DNA of 64,000 nucleotides, from positions 1,240,001-1,304,000 of the forward strand of contig NW_024468913.1 of the NCBI RefSeq assembly GCF_011745365.1. Reading direction: 5' to 3'. The notes beneath the pieces are model-generated. The model was not told the origin of the DNA and ran no database searches. It was given only the letters and a program-made list of their open reading frames with translations. How positions within the stretch are numbered: the first letter of the stretch is position 1; each line of letters opens with the position of its first letter. The DNA is from Cryphonectria parasitica EP155. Its lineage: Eukaryota > Ascomycota > Sordariomycetes > Diaporthales > Cryphonectriaceae. The translations under genes and the position numbers were made by a program. Of the stretch, positions 1-11,473 are shown in pieces.

Positions 1-681
1 AGCACGTTACTGCGACGCACCTACAGCGTCTTCGACCTCGTCAACAACGAGGTGGCCATCGCACCGGTCAAGTTTGACGCCACCGCAACAAGCAACATCG
101 TCCCGTTCACGAGCTACGGCGCCACCGTGCCATCGTCGACGCTTTTCTGCTCCTACTCCGAGTGTTATGCCGATTCGGGCAGCGGCACGGGTACTACCTA
201 TGGCCCGGGGTCTGAGGATGGAAGCAGTAACGAAACAGCAGGCCTCTCGAGTGTGCTGCCGTTCGGTGCCCTGATCGGTATGAGCATCGGCATCGCCGCT
301 GCTTGTCTTGCCCTGGGACTTGCCATCTTCTTCATCTGGAGACACCGCAGCAACAAGAAGATGGCTGCCAAGAATGACGCCGAGTCGGGGGCTAACAGCG
401 GCGAGGCTACTGTCTTCATGTCGCCCGCCCACGCTGCTCCTGCAGCCGCTCCTGAGATGGCACAAGCCCCTCAAGCAGCAGCAGCAGCTCCCACTGTGGA
501 CAAGGGGAAGGCTCCAGAGCAGGCTGCGCCTTTACCGCCTGTTTCTGAGGAAGGACGAACGACGGCGGAGGCGGCCGGTGAAGGCGCAGAGGAACATGAG
601 GCGTCACGGGCTGCTGAGACCTCGGCACCTGCGCCTCATGTCGCGGACCCGGGTGAATCGTCCTCAAGTCGTCTTGACTAG
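1..681 (+). CDS. Membrane-anchored aspartic protease (A1 family), 3' end only
   Basis: The gene enters from the left edge in frame 1, and 226 residues plus the TAG stop are visible. The first residues read as the last strand of a pepsin-fold protease: a tyrosine-valine-phenylalanine-aspartate motif (YSVFDL) followed by NNEVAIA, as at the C-terminus of fungal A1 proteases. The catalytic aspartates lie outside the window. After a Ser/Thr-rich linker comes one hydrophobic segment (about residues 87-110 of the visible part), then the basic stop-transfer RHRSNKK and a tail of about 105 residues rich in Ala, Glu and Pro. The protease domain would face the cell wall and the tail the cytosol. Family membership is moderately sure. 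A GPI anchor is unlikely because the tail is long and hydrophilic. Confidence 0.7.
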   Translation, partial: STLLRRTYSVFDLVNNEVAIAPVKFDATATSNIVPFTSYGATVPSSTLFCSYSECYADSGSGTGTTYGPGSEDGSSNETAGLSSVLPFGALIGMSIGIAAACLALGLAIFFIWRHRSNKKMAAKNDAESGANSGEATVFMSPAHAAPAAAPEMAQAPQAAAAAPTVDKGKAPEQAAPLPPVSEEGRTTAEAAGEGAEEHEASRAAETSAPAPHVADPGESSSSRLD

Positions 682-2077
682 ACAAAAAGAAGACCCTTAA
701 TTATTAATACACTGGTGATGAAGCCACGAATAGCCATAGAGGATGGGCGAGTTTAGATCTGGAACAGCATAGCGTTGACTTACAATGAAAGATACCCTTC
801 AGAGTTCCTTCAACCTCTTCCCATGTTGTTCTTCTGAAGGAACTGCTTCTACGGAACCGATTCCGCATAGGCAATAATTCCATGCATGATTCTTGATGGT
901 GTCCTTGCTACATAGTAAGCGTCCCAGTCGGAGGATATGGCCAAGCCATAAAATCCAGTGGCTTTCAACCTTGAGAGAAGGGCCAAAGTCTTGTGTTCCA
1001 TGCCGGTTAGACTCTAGTGAGCTCACTCTCTTGAATACTACTAGACGACCTCTTCGGCGTTACTTTCAGGACCCTGAGTCTACATAAGACCAATCATAAA
1101 CCCCCCGATCGAACAATTGAACGAAGCTAAATTAACACAGTTTCCAATCCTGCTGTCGCATGATATAGACGTCTTACTCTGGTTTCCATTATCTGCAAGC
1201 CACAAATGAATGGATAAGTAATCCAAGTCTTGGCATCAATGGTCATCAAGACGTTCGTGCCTCGATTGCTTGTTCATCTATCGGCAGCTAAATAGTAGAC
1301 GGTTATGGCTCGAGGCGTTCGTCCTGCTGTCTTGCGAGCAAGGCTTTTACCCATCTGCCTTGGCATGCGTGTAAGAAAAGCAATGTGTAATCTCAGCCTT
1401 GGCATCCTAACCAACACATGCAGCATCATTCTCAGTTCTTTCTCTCGCTATTGGTCTCAGGCGAACGAGGTCCTTCCCCATGATGAAGCCGCCTGGCTCC
1501 ACCCAGCTGATGCTCATTGCAGTCACTTCATCCAGTCCCTGTCATCGATCACAAATGGTATTTTCAGTTCTAGCCCGTGTTCGCAGCGTAGAGACCTTTG
1601 GTAGACTTCATTTAGCTTGACAGCACGCTGTCTCGAAGCGGTGAAGGTCTCACGGTGTGTCTAGTCTCCTTGTGGATGGTGATCACTCATCGCCGTGATA
1701 CTGTGGCTTGGTCCTAGTCGAGCTCATCAGCAAAACTAAAGAAGAGAAGACCTTGGAGGGGAACAAGTCGAGCTGTGGCTCTCTGGTCCTCTCTCGAAAC
1801 GACTGTCACGATGGTAGAGACAAGAGTCAGCGCCCTTTTCCCCTGATGGCGGGGTCACGAAACCTGTCGGCGACATGGTGAGCCCCATGGGTGTCCATCG
1901 AAAGGAGAGGAAATTCGAGGCCGACAGCAAGGTAGCTCTCGAAGATAAAAAGGTTGATATTGCCCACCGTCGAGGTTCCTGATCAAGCTTGTCCATCATC
2001 CTCAGATACTCACTTCACTCTTCTCAAAGCCATCCAACTTCAAAGAAACAAGAAGAAACGTTCCCAGCGCCTACAAC
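682..2077. other. Intergenic, no gene seen
   Basis: About 1.4 kb between the protease and the first small secreted protein gene. Short open frames exist on both strands but none shows a recognisable domain or convincing splice continuity. The last 100 bases before 2078 are C/T-rich with a possible A/T box near 1945 (GATAAAAAGG), as expected for the promoter and leader of the next gene. Confidence 0.6.
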
Positions 2078-2455
2078 ATGTTCTCTCAGCTCTCCCTTGC
2101 CCTACTCTTTGTCGCGGGTGCCGCCCAGGCTTGTGACTCGACCCAGCCCGCCATCAAGGATGCCAACACGGTGACCGTCAAGCTGTACAGTGACGACACG
2201 TGCTGCAACGTCCTGCAGACGACAAGCTTGGGCGTACTCGACGAGTGTCACACGGCCAACGGGGCCTTCTACTCGCACAAGATGGCCGTGGGCGCCAACA
2301 TGTTCGGCAGGGACATCCACTGGGCTGCATACGAGACCACGGACTGCTCGGGTGCCTTCGAGTATGGCTCGCTGACCAACAACGATACCTGCTGGCTGGA
2401 CGGGCTCGGTTCCACCGCGGCGCTGCACAGCTTCAAGATTACCGTGCTAGACTAG
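2078..2455 (+). CDS. Small secreted cysteine-containing protein (125 aa)
   Basis: A single-exon gene for a 125-residue protein. The N-terminus is a clear signal peptide (hydrophobic LSLALLFVAGAA, likely cleavage after AQA, leaving Cys19 at or near the mature N-terminus). The mature chain has six cysteines at 19, 42, 43, 57, 90 and 105, enough for three disulfides. It is small and lacks any enzyme motif. The ATG follows a pyrimidine-rich leader ending CTACAAC, a typical fungal start context. Size, cysteine content and export fit a secreted protein or candidate effector, but no family is recognised and the role is unknown. Only the coding status and secretion are well supported. Confidence 0.75.
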   Translation: MFSQLSLALLFVAGAAQACDSTQPAIKDANTVTVKLYSDDTCCNVLQTTSLGVLDECHTANGAFYSHKMAVGANMFGRDIHWAAYETTDCSGAFEYGSLTNNDTCWLDGLGSTAALHSFKITVLD

Positions 2456-2940
2456 AGGTGCGTCAGCGGAAGGTGGATGATGGGTGTCTGTCTGATGATC
2501 GTTGGGCTAACGGAACGCCCTAGCACGAGCATCTGAGAGGTTTGACGAAAGCCAGTCCGAGGACGCCCGTGGCGGTGGGCATCGACAGGCCTCTCCAGGA
2601 TGCACCACTCCGACCTCAAGTCAAGCCTGATGTGATTCTAAATGAGGACTACTGGGGGAGAGACGGGGTTGCAGAGCCAGCAGGATTTCTTATGTTGATG
2701 GCGGCTTCCTCCTTCGGCCCCAGGCTGTTTTCAACAAATGAGCCGGCGGTCGTAAGGAATGGAAAACCAACCTTTAGGGACCTAGATAGTCACAAAGAAA
2801 TTTGTTTGTCAAGCAGAGCGAGCGGCCGTGTGTTTTAGGCGCAACACCATGAAGCCGGCGATGTCCGAGACAGCAATAAATTATCGTGGGGCTTGTTGAA
2901 CATCCAAGAGTCGTCAAGCGCCCTAAATCCTTGCCAAAAG
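2456..2940. other. Convergent 3' spacer
   Basis: The space between the 3' ends of two convergent genes. It presumably holds both 3' UTRs and polyadenylation signals; an AATAAA lies at about 2874-2879. Nothing else is seen. Confidence 0.5.
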
Positions 2941-3822
2941 TCACGCCTTGTATATGTCCTCTCCCTCACAACAGTCCACCCCCTCTGTAGCAATCTTCTT
3001 GACCGCCGCTTCAACCTCCTCTTCGCCGTCCAGCATATCTACCCAGCAGTTCTTGATAGACGGCACCTCGAGCAGGCTCGCAGCGACCTGAGCAACACTC
3101 TCCCTGCTGCTCGGACCCCTGCTGGTCTTGGTCTTGCCCAGCTCAACCCCGCCCGCCGGCTCGGTTGTCAGTGTGCCGGGCCGCAGGTTGATACCGACGA
3201 AATCGCTGCCCCTCTTGGCGGACTCCTGGTACAGGACCTCGTCGGCGGCGATCTTGGCCTTGTAGTAGTCGGGCAGGATCTTGTTATTGACCTCAAGAGC
3301 GTTGGCCCAAGCGGCATCGTCCCACCAGCTGGGCTTGTTGCGGCGCGAGGCGAGGTACGAGACCATGAGGAAACGGGTGATGGACGGGGAGGCCGCCGAG
3401 GCGCGGATGAAGTGGATGGCGGCATCACGGTCGATAGCGTAGGTCTGTAAGTGCGCGAAGGGATAGTCAGTGACTGTGCATGTTTTGACAGAGTGTTGTG
3501 GTCTAATCAAAGTTAGGGGGACCGAGTAAATACAGACCCTCTCCGCGCCTCCCCGGCCTCCTGCACCAGCACTCCACACAACATAGTCAGGCTTCACCTC
3601 ATCCAGGATGCTCTTGGCCTGGGGTTCAGACTTGACCTCCTCAATGCTGCGGACAAGTACATTAAGCTTGCCCTGCAGGCTTTCGCCTAGCTTCTTGATG
3701 GTGGGGACCTGCTCCTCCGTTCGGATGATGCTTGTGACAGTCCATGACTTCTTGAGGAGGATAGGTGTGAGGAGTTGGCTGATCTTGCCATGGCCGCCGA
3801 GAATAAGTACGTGTTTGCTCAT
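2941..3822 (-). CDS. NAD(P)-binding Rossmann-fold protein (NmrA/epimerase-like)
   Basis: Two exons, 3822-3538 and 3444-2941, joined across a 93-bp intron (3445-3537, donor GTCTGT, acceptor TTACAG), giving 262 residues. The start is the ATG at 3822, right before the dinucleotide-binding strand VLILGGHGKISQ. An upstream in-frame ATG exists but would place a proline-rich tail before the fold. The glycine motif at residues 8-14, the later VVWSAGAGG and the YYKAKIAADE helix fit the atypical short-chain/NmrA-like family that includes yeast YMR090W. Such proteins bind NAD(P)H. Substrates are mostly unknown, so the reaction cannot be named. Removing the intron restores the family's ER-T-x-AID junction, which supports the splice model. 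Confidence 0.75.
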   Translation of the reverse strand: MSKHVLILGGHGKISQLLTPILLKKSWTVTSIIRTEEQVPTIKKLGESLQGKLNVLVRSIEEVKSEPQAKSILDEVKPDYVVWSAGAGGRGGAERVCIYSVPLTLIRPQHSVKTCTVTDYPFAHLQTYAIDRDAAIHFIRASAASPSITRFLMVSYLASRRNKPSWWDDAAWANALEVNNKILPDYYKAKIAADEVLYQESAKRGSDFVGINLRPGTLTTEPAGGVELGKTKTSRGPSSRESVAQVAASLLEVPSIKNCWVDMLDGEEEVEAAVKKIATEGVDCCEGEDIYKA

Positions 3823-5074
3823 GTTTGCTGGTGATGCTGAATGGATTGCGAGCTGTGATGTGGTAAGGTTTGAAGAGGCGGGGTTGTTGAGATCTGATTG
3901 ACAGTGTGGAGGAGGAGGGGACGGCTCTACTATGTAAGTACCTAGTTCATGGTGGCATATGCCCATTTGCTGCTTCGCGCCAGAGTGACAGCGGTGGCAT
4001 CACGACACTGGTTTTTTGAATACCAATTGACATCAATTTGCCCCTTCACTACAACCTGACCTTCTTTTAAACATTGATGCTACAGTTGTCGATCAATCCA
4101 GAGCTGTGGTGTGTACAGCCTGTGGGCAGCCATACTCAAGCAGGTATGACGCCATCAGCAAGCTACCCTAGAGCGCAAGGTTCCTGTACACTTAACACTC
4201 AATCTGTACGAGACAAGCTTTCAGTAGCACTTGAGACTGAAATTGGGCTGTTCCTCAGGCTGCCCGACAGCAAAGGGAGTGCATTCAGCAGAGTCATGTC
4301 CTAGCAATGGCAAGATCTGGACTTGGTAGGGTAAGAGGAAATGGTTTCTTCTTCATGTCAACGCCTAAAGCGATGAGCATAATGAAAAAAAGGAAAAAAG
4401 ACAGCTGAAGCTGAGTTATGGCAGCAAAAATTGCGCCCAGGTCGGCCCCGAAGGACAAACCAGACTGGTCAGCTCCACGTTGTGCAATGCAGGCTTTCCA
4501 ACCTAGTCACAGTAATTCTTGAGCTACTGCGACTCAGACAAGGTAAGTATGAAGAAAGGAAAAGAGAAGAAACGATCAAAGTTGGGGGGGGGGGGGCGGA
4601 ACGCAGGTTTATATATCCTGAGCTGCATGTGCACGGACCATGTACTCTCACCAGTGACCGCCTACTGAATATGGTCTAGTGGTGAGCTCTGCTCCAGAAA
4701 TAGTGAGTCAAAGGGAAGGTGCAGGTTGGGTTTCTGTGACACTATCAACTACCCTGTCTGCCTGTCTGCCTGTCTGCCTGGTGCTGGTCAGTAGTGATGG
4801 GACGCAGCAAAGCTGATTGATTATTGACAAGGAGGCAGGGAGGGTGAACACCCATTTCTTCCTGACGTCAGCAATGATCCTAGCTCTCAGTTGCTGGACC
4901 TTGTTGGGGCCTGCTCGGGAGACTGTGCTCCTATGGCCAGTCTCATTTCTTCTGTTCTCACAGTTTTGCCTGGTGTGGTCGCTGTCCCTTCCTCTATCAC
5001 CCCCATGTTCTGCTGTCACTGCAAAGTTATCATGACTGCAGGTTAAGGACCCTCTGACCGAGCACTCTGGCTTC
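3823..5074. other. Intergenic with simple repeats
   Basis: No gene is supported here. It contains a run of 13 G at 4584-4596 and a CTGT/CTGC tract at 4754-4790. ORFs on both strands are short and compositionally biased. Confidence 0.6.
4754..4790. repeat. CTGTCTGC microsatellite
   Basis: About four and a half tandem copies of the 8-mer CTGTCTGC in non-coding DNA. A shorter CTGT tract of the same kind lies at about 15015-15030 beside the BBE-oxidase pseudogene. Confidence 0.8.
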
Positions 5075-7133
5075 TCAAAGTGCGCCACGACGAGACCACC
5101 AACGTTGAGCTGGTCCCGGACGGCCCAGCTTCACGGTCGGGTGAGTGAAGCAGGAGACACCAATCACCAGACATAGCACGACCACGACATACAGCCAGTC
5201 CAGGCAGAGGAGCAGATATAATGGGACCAACGGTACCCTTGTCACGCTGACTGCGTTATTACGGCCCTGCTCCAGGATGTTGGTCTGGGGGACGAATACT
5301 CCGAGAGACGTCGACAGTGCGTAGGATGAGAAAGCCCGGGCCCAGTGATTAGCCAAGTCCGTAGCGTTGTGGGCAGAGTACGCAGCGTCCCAGGCAGCGG
5401 ACTGCAGATTCGTCTTAGCAGTATTCAGACCTGAAGAAAGACTGGCCCAGGCATATGGCGCGGAGAAAAAAGCACCCCATTCTGGAGCAGCTGGCTCGGC
5501 TCGAAAGTTATGCAGTGTCCCGTTGACCCAGGTATAATCAATGTCATAGATGGTGGCACTGCAATTCAAGAGCCACATCGCAACCGAGGCACCCGCAGCG
5601 AAGACCTCCGTCTTGTCGTTGCTTGACTTTCCCCCTCTTGTTTTGAATGTGGTGTTTAGGTCGTCCCACGCAGGAAAGCCTTGGGCCCATGTCCCAAAGT
5701 AGATCGGGTTCTGCTGCAGGAGGGCACTGACTTGCCCGTCAGTGCTGGTGTGGTCTTTGCCAGTCATGTTCGTGAAACCTGCACCGCGGGAGAGCTGAGC
5801 ATCAGCAGCAAAGCCAATGCCCGTGGTACAGTCTCCCTGTCCAGATTTGCTCCCGCCGGTAGGCCATGTACCAGCCTGGCACATGGTGAAATCGCCCTCG
5901 AAGCCACCGGGGCACTTGAAAGCGGTACCGTTATTTTCCTCGCCCTTGTAGCATTTAGTCGTGATGATCTCACATTGCGTTGCTATGCCCATGGACCATG
6001 CCTCGAAGTCCTCATTGGTGCTGCTCCGGTCGTCACCGATGAAATAGACCGGGTATTGCATAGACGGACTGTGTGAGATTGACTCGGTCGCCGGCCCCGT
6101 ACGGTACAGAATAGCATGTTCTGATTGTAGCTCGGACGGTAGACCTGATTGCGCGGTTCTCCTTGTTTGGCCACCGGTGAGGAACATGTTGCTAGGATAT
6201 GGAACAGGTATCTCGATGTTACATGGCCAGGCGAAGCTCTGCAGGTTGCTTCCTTGAGAAGCTGGAATCATAGGTCCTTGAGCGCAGGCCGAAGAGCTTC
6301 CGTTGCTTCGATCGATCTGACGACCGAAAGAGTGATATGTGTCTCCAGAGACCTGATAAAGCTGGGTAACAGTCGCAGTTTGAACACTCAAGCCGAACCA
6401 CGTATTGACGAGAGCAATCAGAAGGCTTTGTGAGCTGTCAGTACTGTTTGACTTTGAAATGGTGGAAATCACGTTCTCATTGCCACACTCACCCTAGGAT
6501 CGTGATTAGTGCCAGAGCGGTGAACATAGCTGGCCCTGGGGTTACTAGTTTCTCTTGATTCTTCAATTTGTAGTATGCAGCACCATTCTTTAAAGATCCG
6601 AATTCGTGATTCCCTGGCAGTTTATCAAGTGTTGTCTGTTGTTCTGGTACTGGTGAATTGTTGGGATTGCTATGCTGAAATCTCATTTTCGTAAACCGAG
6701 GAATGAAAAGTACAGTCATAGCTATAATGAAGCTTGACAAGTATGGAACAATGTATCCGATCCAACTTGCGATCGTAGTAAGGCTTGTAGGTGGGTAGTC
6801 GACATAGTATGCTGCATCGTCCCCAACTCGCTCAATATCGTTGAAGTCAGTTGTGATATCATTGTGTGGCCCTAACTTCCAGAATGCAACGCGAAATTCT
6901 GGCATTCCAGGATCCGGAACGATCTGGTAATGGGCGATGATACCAATCAGGACCGCAGAAACCACGATCATGGGGATGCATAGCAATGAAACGCCGCAGA
7001 ATATAGGCCAGACACCCGCCACATGATCTCGGTTGGGCTGTTTGGCATGACTCTTCAAGGCTGTGAGATCATCGTCGGCTACAGTCATGACAGACTCCGT
7101 CTTCACTTTCTCCGGTCGCAAGGGAGGCTCCAT
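5075..7133 (-). CDS. Four-TM fungal membrane protein with large ectodomain
   Basis: Two exons (7133-6493 and 6434-5075) with a 58-bp intron (donor GTGAGT, acceptor GACAG) give 666 residues. The first ATG in frame is at 7133. Three hydrophobic segments sit in the N-terminal third: around the WPIFCGVSLLCIP stretch, after PPTSLTTIASW, and spanning the exon junction GPAMFTALALITILG. About 370 residues of Cys- and N-glycosylation-site-rich (NGT, NMT, NTT, NAT) extracellular sequence follow, then a last TM segment (LVPLYLLLCLDWLYVVV) and a short basic tail. The architecture, and the spacing of the ATQC...TKC region, resemble a large fungal family of uncharacterised membrane proteins often mislabelled as formylmethionine deformylase-like. 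No catalytic motif is seen and the function is unknown. Confidence 0.75.
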
Positions 7134-8628
7134 GCACGATGTATCACACACGTTGTGTTCCCTGTGATGCTGAGGGAAAGGTAAATTTACTGCCGTTCAA
7201 AAGCACCGCTCAGGACAAGGCGCTCGGTGCGGGGTTGTGACAATATTTTGCAGGCAGATGGAGAAAATCCCTGGACAATGCCGACATCCATAAGTGAGCC
7301 ATGCCCCAACTTTATATAGAAATCGTCGAAAACGGCCGCGAGGTGAGGTGCAATGTTGGATGCTAGCCTCATCCGATCTTTCGGCACAGTGAGCCTTGGT
7401 AGGGCTACGACGGAAGCGGCCCGTCCCCTGCGATAAGCAATACAACAATAACCTGAGGTGTTTCTATAGTTTTTCATGATGCAGTCTAGGTATAGGATGG
7501 ATGATTACAGAGTAGATAATCACTCATTTGCCACACGGCAATTTTTGTCGCCATTTGCACGTAGGACGAAGCTATCATAGAACCCGAAAATGTCTGATTT
7601 GCCCTTGAATAGTGGCACCAAGAGGTCTTTACTATTTTTCTTTCGCGCTAATTGTACAATCCCAAATACGGTTGCCATCGATTTGGTGTTGGAACTAGCT
7701 GAGACAAAGACTCATTCGAACAAATTCAATGATTTGTTTGCTATACTAGCGGTGATGTTGAATTTGGTTTGCAGAGTTGGTGTCATCTGGACTGAACACC
7801 TCACGTTTCAGTGGGGAGTGTTTATTGTCTACAATTTGATGATTGATAGTATTTTATTCCGAAATCAGATGCCAATCCGATACTCTTCTAGAGTACAAGT
7901 CGATGCAGCATTCATACAGCAATCAACATATATTACGCACGGGCAAAGCGTGTAATTAGGTGACTTTTTCGGATCTGAAAGGGTAAGGAGGAAGTCCGTG
8001 CTGCATAATTAAAGCATCAATCTCATGACTGGTAGGGTGCGAAATAACCAGGTTGACACTTGTCTCAATGACAACCAACAGTCAAATCATTACTTGACCG
8101 ATGCTCTAATTCTTGCCTCCTTAGAGACTTTGACTTACCAATAATATTCTTCCCTTCCGTTGCTGCCAGAACTGGTGTGGAACAGTTAACTAATCACTGA
8201 ACGAAGCCATATTCTCAGGTCCTTGCCAAGTAACCAGGGGAGACGTCGCATCGGGCCGCACTTTTAACCTTTGAGCATCTTCAGGGATGCAGATCCGCAT
8301 CTTAGGGGGGTCGCCTGCCTCTGCTGTACGCAGTAACGTAGCTATCTGTGCCTCGGGCCCACAAGTAAGACGAAACGCAATTTTTTAGTAGCGCCTGTCA
8401 TCCGTCATCCGACACGTATCAAGAGACGCGCTTCAAAGCCCCTTTTCTGACGCTCACTTGGCCTGATTGATAATTCCCCAGATTCGACCATTTCACTGAC
8501 GGCCCACGCGTGCGATATTCGTGTGCGAGAGGTGAAACCAGGGAATTGAGGTCTCGCAATCCCGTTCGGGCCTTTTTTTTCTTCTTCAGAAGTTATTCAA
8601 CTTTGTGGCACGTGCCAAAACTGGCAAC
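7134..8628. other. Divergent intergenic region, A/T-rich
   Basis: About 1.5 kb between the divergent membrane-protein and GDP-mannose-transporter genes. Short ORFs at 7187-7477 and 7590-7955 show no recognisable domain and A/T-rich random-like composition. It presumably contains both promoters. Confidence 0.5.
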
Positions 8629-9974
8629 ATGCCTCACAAGAAAAGCGACGACTATGTCCTTGCCATGCCGGAGGGAGGAGACCATGAGATGGACGATCTG
8701 GATGATATCCAGAAGCCACAGTCGCCTTATTCTCCCCCGTCGCGACAGAATGCTCAATCGGCTAGCCCATTGTCGGCACTCGCGAACAATCCGACCGCGT
8801 CTATTCTGGGTTACTGTTTGGCGTCCATCTCGATGACTGTTGTCAACAAGTTCGTTGTATCAGGCTCAGATTGGAATCTCATGTTCCTTTACCTGGCAAT
8901 CCAAGTAAGCTGTACCCCCTCAAACCCGTCTTTCTGGTGATAGAAGAGGCTAACATCGTACAACTAATAGTCTGTGGTTTGCATACTTGCAATTCTTGTC
9001 TGCCAGCAGCTGGGCTTCCTCAGCCTTGAGAAGTTCAATGTGGATAATGCAAAGCAATGTGAGTCTCGCCTTGTACCTCACCGTGGAAGTGAAGAACTAT
9101 GCAGAGCAGCAATCTTGGCTAACAGTGGTCAGGGTCTCCAATCGCCGTTCTCCTCGTGGCCCAGATTTATACTGGCGGAAAGGCGTTGCAGTTTCTCTCG
9201 GTGCCCGTGTTCACCATATTCAAGAATCTGACAATCATCGTCATCGCTTACGGAGAAGTCCTACTGTCCGGCGGTCGGGTTACGCCTCTTGTCCTGCTGT
9301 CCTTCGGCCTCATGGTGTTTAGCTCGGTGGTAGCGGCTTGGGCGGATATCCAGGCCACACTCGGCGCGGACAGCCACCCAAGCGAGACCGATGCGGCTCT
9401 GAAGACGCTCAACGCGGGTTATGCGTGGATGTTCGCAAACGTCTTCTGTGCGGCTGCGTATGTTTTGGGCAAGGGCAGAGTGATGAAGAAGCTGCAGACG
9501 CGAGACTGGGATGGTATGTCGCCGCCCATCAAAAGACCCAGGTCTTGGTGAATGCTCACTGACAATGTCTTTCCACGTTTAGCCACATACTACAGCAACC
9601 TCCTCAGCATTCCGGTTCTGGTGCTCGGCTCCCTCCTGACAGAGGATTGGTCTGCGGCGAACTTTGCCCGCAATTTCCCAGAAGATACGCGACGCAGCCT
9701 CATCATCGGCATGATCTACTCTGGCGCCGGCGCCATCTTCATCTCGTACGCCTCGACTTGGTGTCAGCGCGTCACCTCCTCGACGACGTACTCAATGGTG
9801 GGCGCATTGAACAAGCTCCCGATTGCCATCAGCGGTCTCGTGTTCTTTGATGCACCCATTACCTTTGGTAGCGTGTCGGCTATCTTCTTTGGCTTTGTAA
9901 GCGGTATTGTGTATGCGTGGGCCAAGATTCGCGAGAAGGAGAAGGCAAAAATGTCTCTCCCGACGAGGCGGTGA
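8629..9974 (+). CDS. VRG4: Golgi GDP-mannose transporter
   Basis: Four exons (8629-8904, 8971-9058, 9133-9513, 9583-9974) separated by introns of 66, 74 and 69 bp, giving 378 residues, the usual length for fungal VRG4/GMT proteins. The family carries GDP-mannose into the Golgi lumen in exchange for GMP, feeding protein and lipid mannosylation. Ten hydrophobic segments are visible. Diagnostic features are the GGKALQFLSVPVFTIFKN stretch in exon 3 and the GALNK nucleotide-sugar signature in exon 4. The N-terminus is hydrophilic and acidic and the C-terminus basic (KIREKEKAK), fitting cytosolic ends. The second intron was placed so that the junction reads QWSPIAVLLVAQIY. The ATG at 8629 is the first in frame; an upstream GTG was rejected. 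Confidence 0.93.
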
Positions 9975-10256
9975 TTATAGAGCTAGCGTCACGTTTTGTG
10001 CGTGCCAAATGCTATCCACTTCACCCATGTCCAGAGATTGGAGGTCTCATTTGCATCTATATTATTTGACCCGAATTCTAAATTAAGCGTTGAAATGGTG
10101 CAACACATGCAATATCAGCAACAACTGTTTTGAGACGATGACAGCTAAAAAGGACCCGTCTGGGAGGACAGGGTAGGTATCTCTTTTGACATCTCCTACA
10201 CCAGTGTAGGCGACGGGCTTCATGTAGACATGCGGGCAATTTGCTCTCGAAAATAA

Positions 10257-11473
10257 CTAACGGGGCCTATTGACATTCGTCTTCGAGGCAGCCTGCAACA
10301 ACCAGTCGGGTTCTGGTCCCTCGACGAGCTTGAATGCAGGGTTGAGGACCGACCACGCCACCATTGTAGCCAGAAGACCATCCAAACACTTCATTAGAGC
10401 AGGGAGCCCTCCTCTCTTTTTGATCATCTCGAGCGCCGCCCTGCCATGAAGGAACCATCCGTCTATATTCCCCATTATGAACTATACAAGATATCACAGA
10501 GTCAGCGCATGCCGGAAGAGTGGGAAGACATTTTGTCAGAGGATACTCACATCATCAGCGCCTACAGAAATGACAAGGGCGATGGTATTGTCGCTAGGAC
10601 ACATGTTTTCTCGTGCTAGCGCCTCGATGGCTTTCTTTAGGCACCGCTCTCTGTAGCGGCAAGCTACAAGATCCCACCTCTCCTCGCTGTTCCCTCTCAG
10701 CTCACTCAAGGCATTGCCAGCCTTTAGAAACAAGGTTTCTAGGAGTCCTTCTTGGCTCATGCAATAGGGGATCCATCTCTGTCTTAGGTTTTCGGTGGAC
10801 ACGCTGCTATGCTTGACCGATCGCTGCATTGCGTTCTTATCTGTCTCCATTCGTCAATATAATTCACAGTGAAGGCGGAATATCAGAAGGTTGTCTAGAA
10901 ATCAACATGTAAAGTATTATTCCGGAACTACTCACAATTCTCTGTATAGATCATGACTGAGTGAAACTGATCAGTCAAAAGTTTTGAAAGGCGTCGCGAG
11001 CATGGTGACAACATACAAGTGCTCAACATGTATCTCTCACTCCGGGTAATATCTCTCGCAAACACCTGCCCATTGCTCACCGGGTACTGGAGCAAGGCAG
11101 CAGGCATAACCACCCTATCTTTCTCCCCCAGAGGGCGCTTCTCTACTGGATCGGCCTGGGATACGTGCCCGCGCATCTTCGTCACCACCTCTGCTGGGCC
11201 CGCACTGTGCCGTTGTGGAAAGTCACTGGGCCGCGGCGGGAGTGACCTGACCCGCAGGTTGTCGATGCGCTTCTGCCGCGCGCGCGCGTGTATGTCCCTC
11301 GCGACATGCGAGCGGATCTGGCGAATGCTATCAGGCGTGGGAGCATCTCCTGAGACATTGGAGTTGATGAAGCTATATTGCGTCGTCTGTGGCGGCTTCC
11401 TACGTTTCTCTGCAGCAATACTCGGTGTCTGTCGCCTCTTCGCAACAGCATCTTGAGGTTTGTAGAACTCCAT
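10257..11473 (-). CDS. Fungal transcription-factor-like protein (no zinc cluster)
   Basis: Three exons (11473-10936, 10840-10551, 10481-10257) with introns of 95 and 69 bp give 350 residues. The N-terminal block (YSFINSNVSGDAPTPDSIRQI, then RSHVARDIHARARQKR) and the later VGADD-FIMGN...GRAALEMIKKRGG region match the layout of the fungal transcription-factor-domain family without a DNA-binding Cys6 cluster. The N-terminus is basic and could be nuclear. The second splice (phase 0) joins SVGADD to FIMGNIDGW and is firm. The first is less certain: its acceptor was chosen because all upstream AGs run into in-frame stops. At 350 aa it is shorter than many members, so a truncated C-terminus is possible. 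No target is known. Confidence 0.65.

Noticed and set aside
7590..7955. 121-codon A/T-rich open frame
   Set aside because: No recognisable motif and no supporting splice sites or start context.
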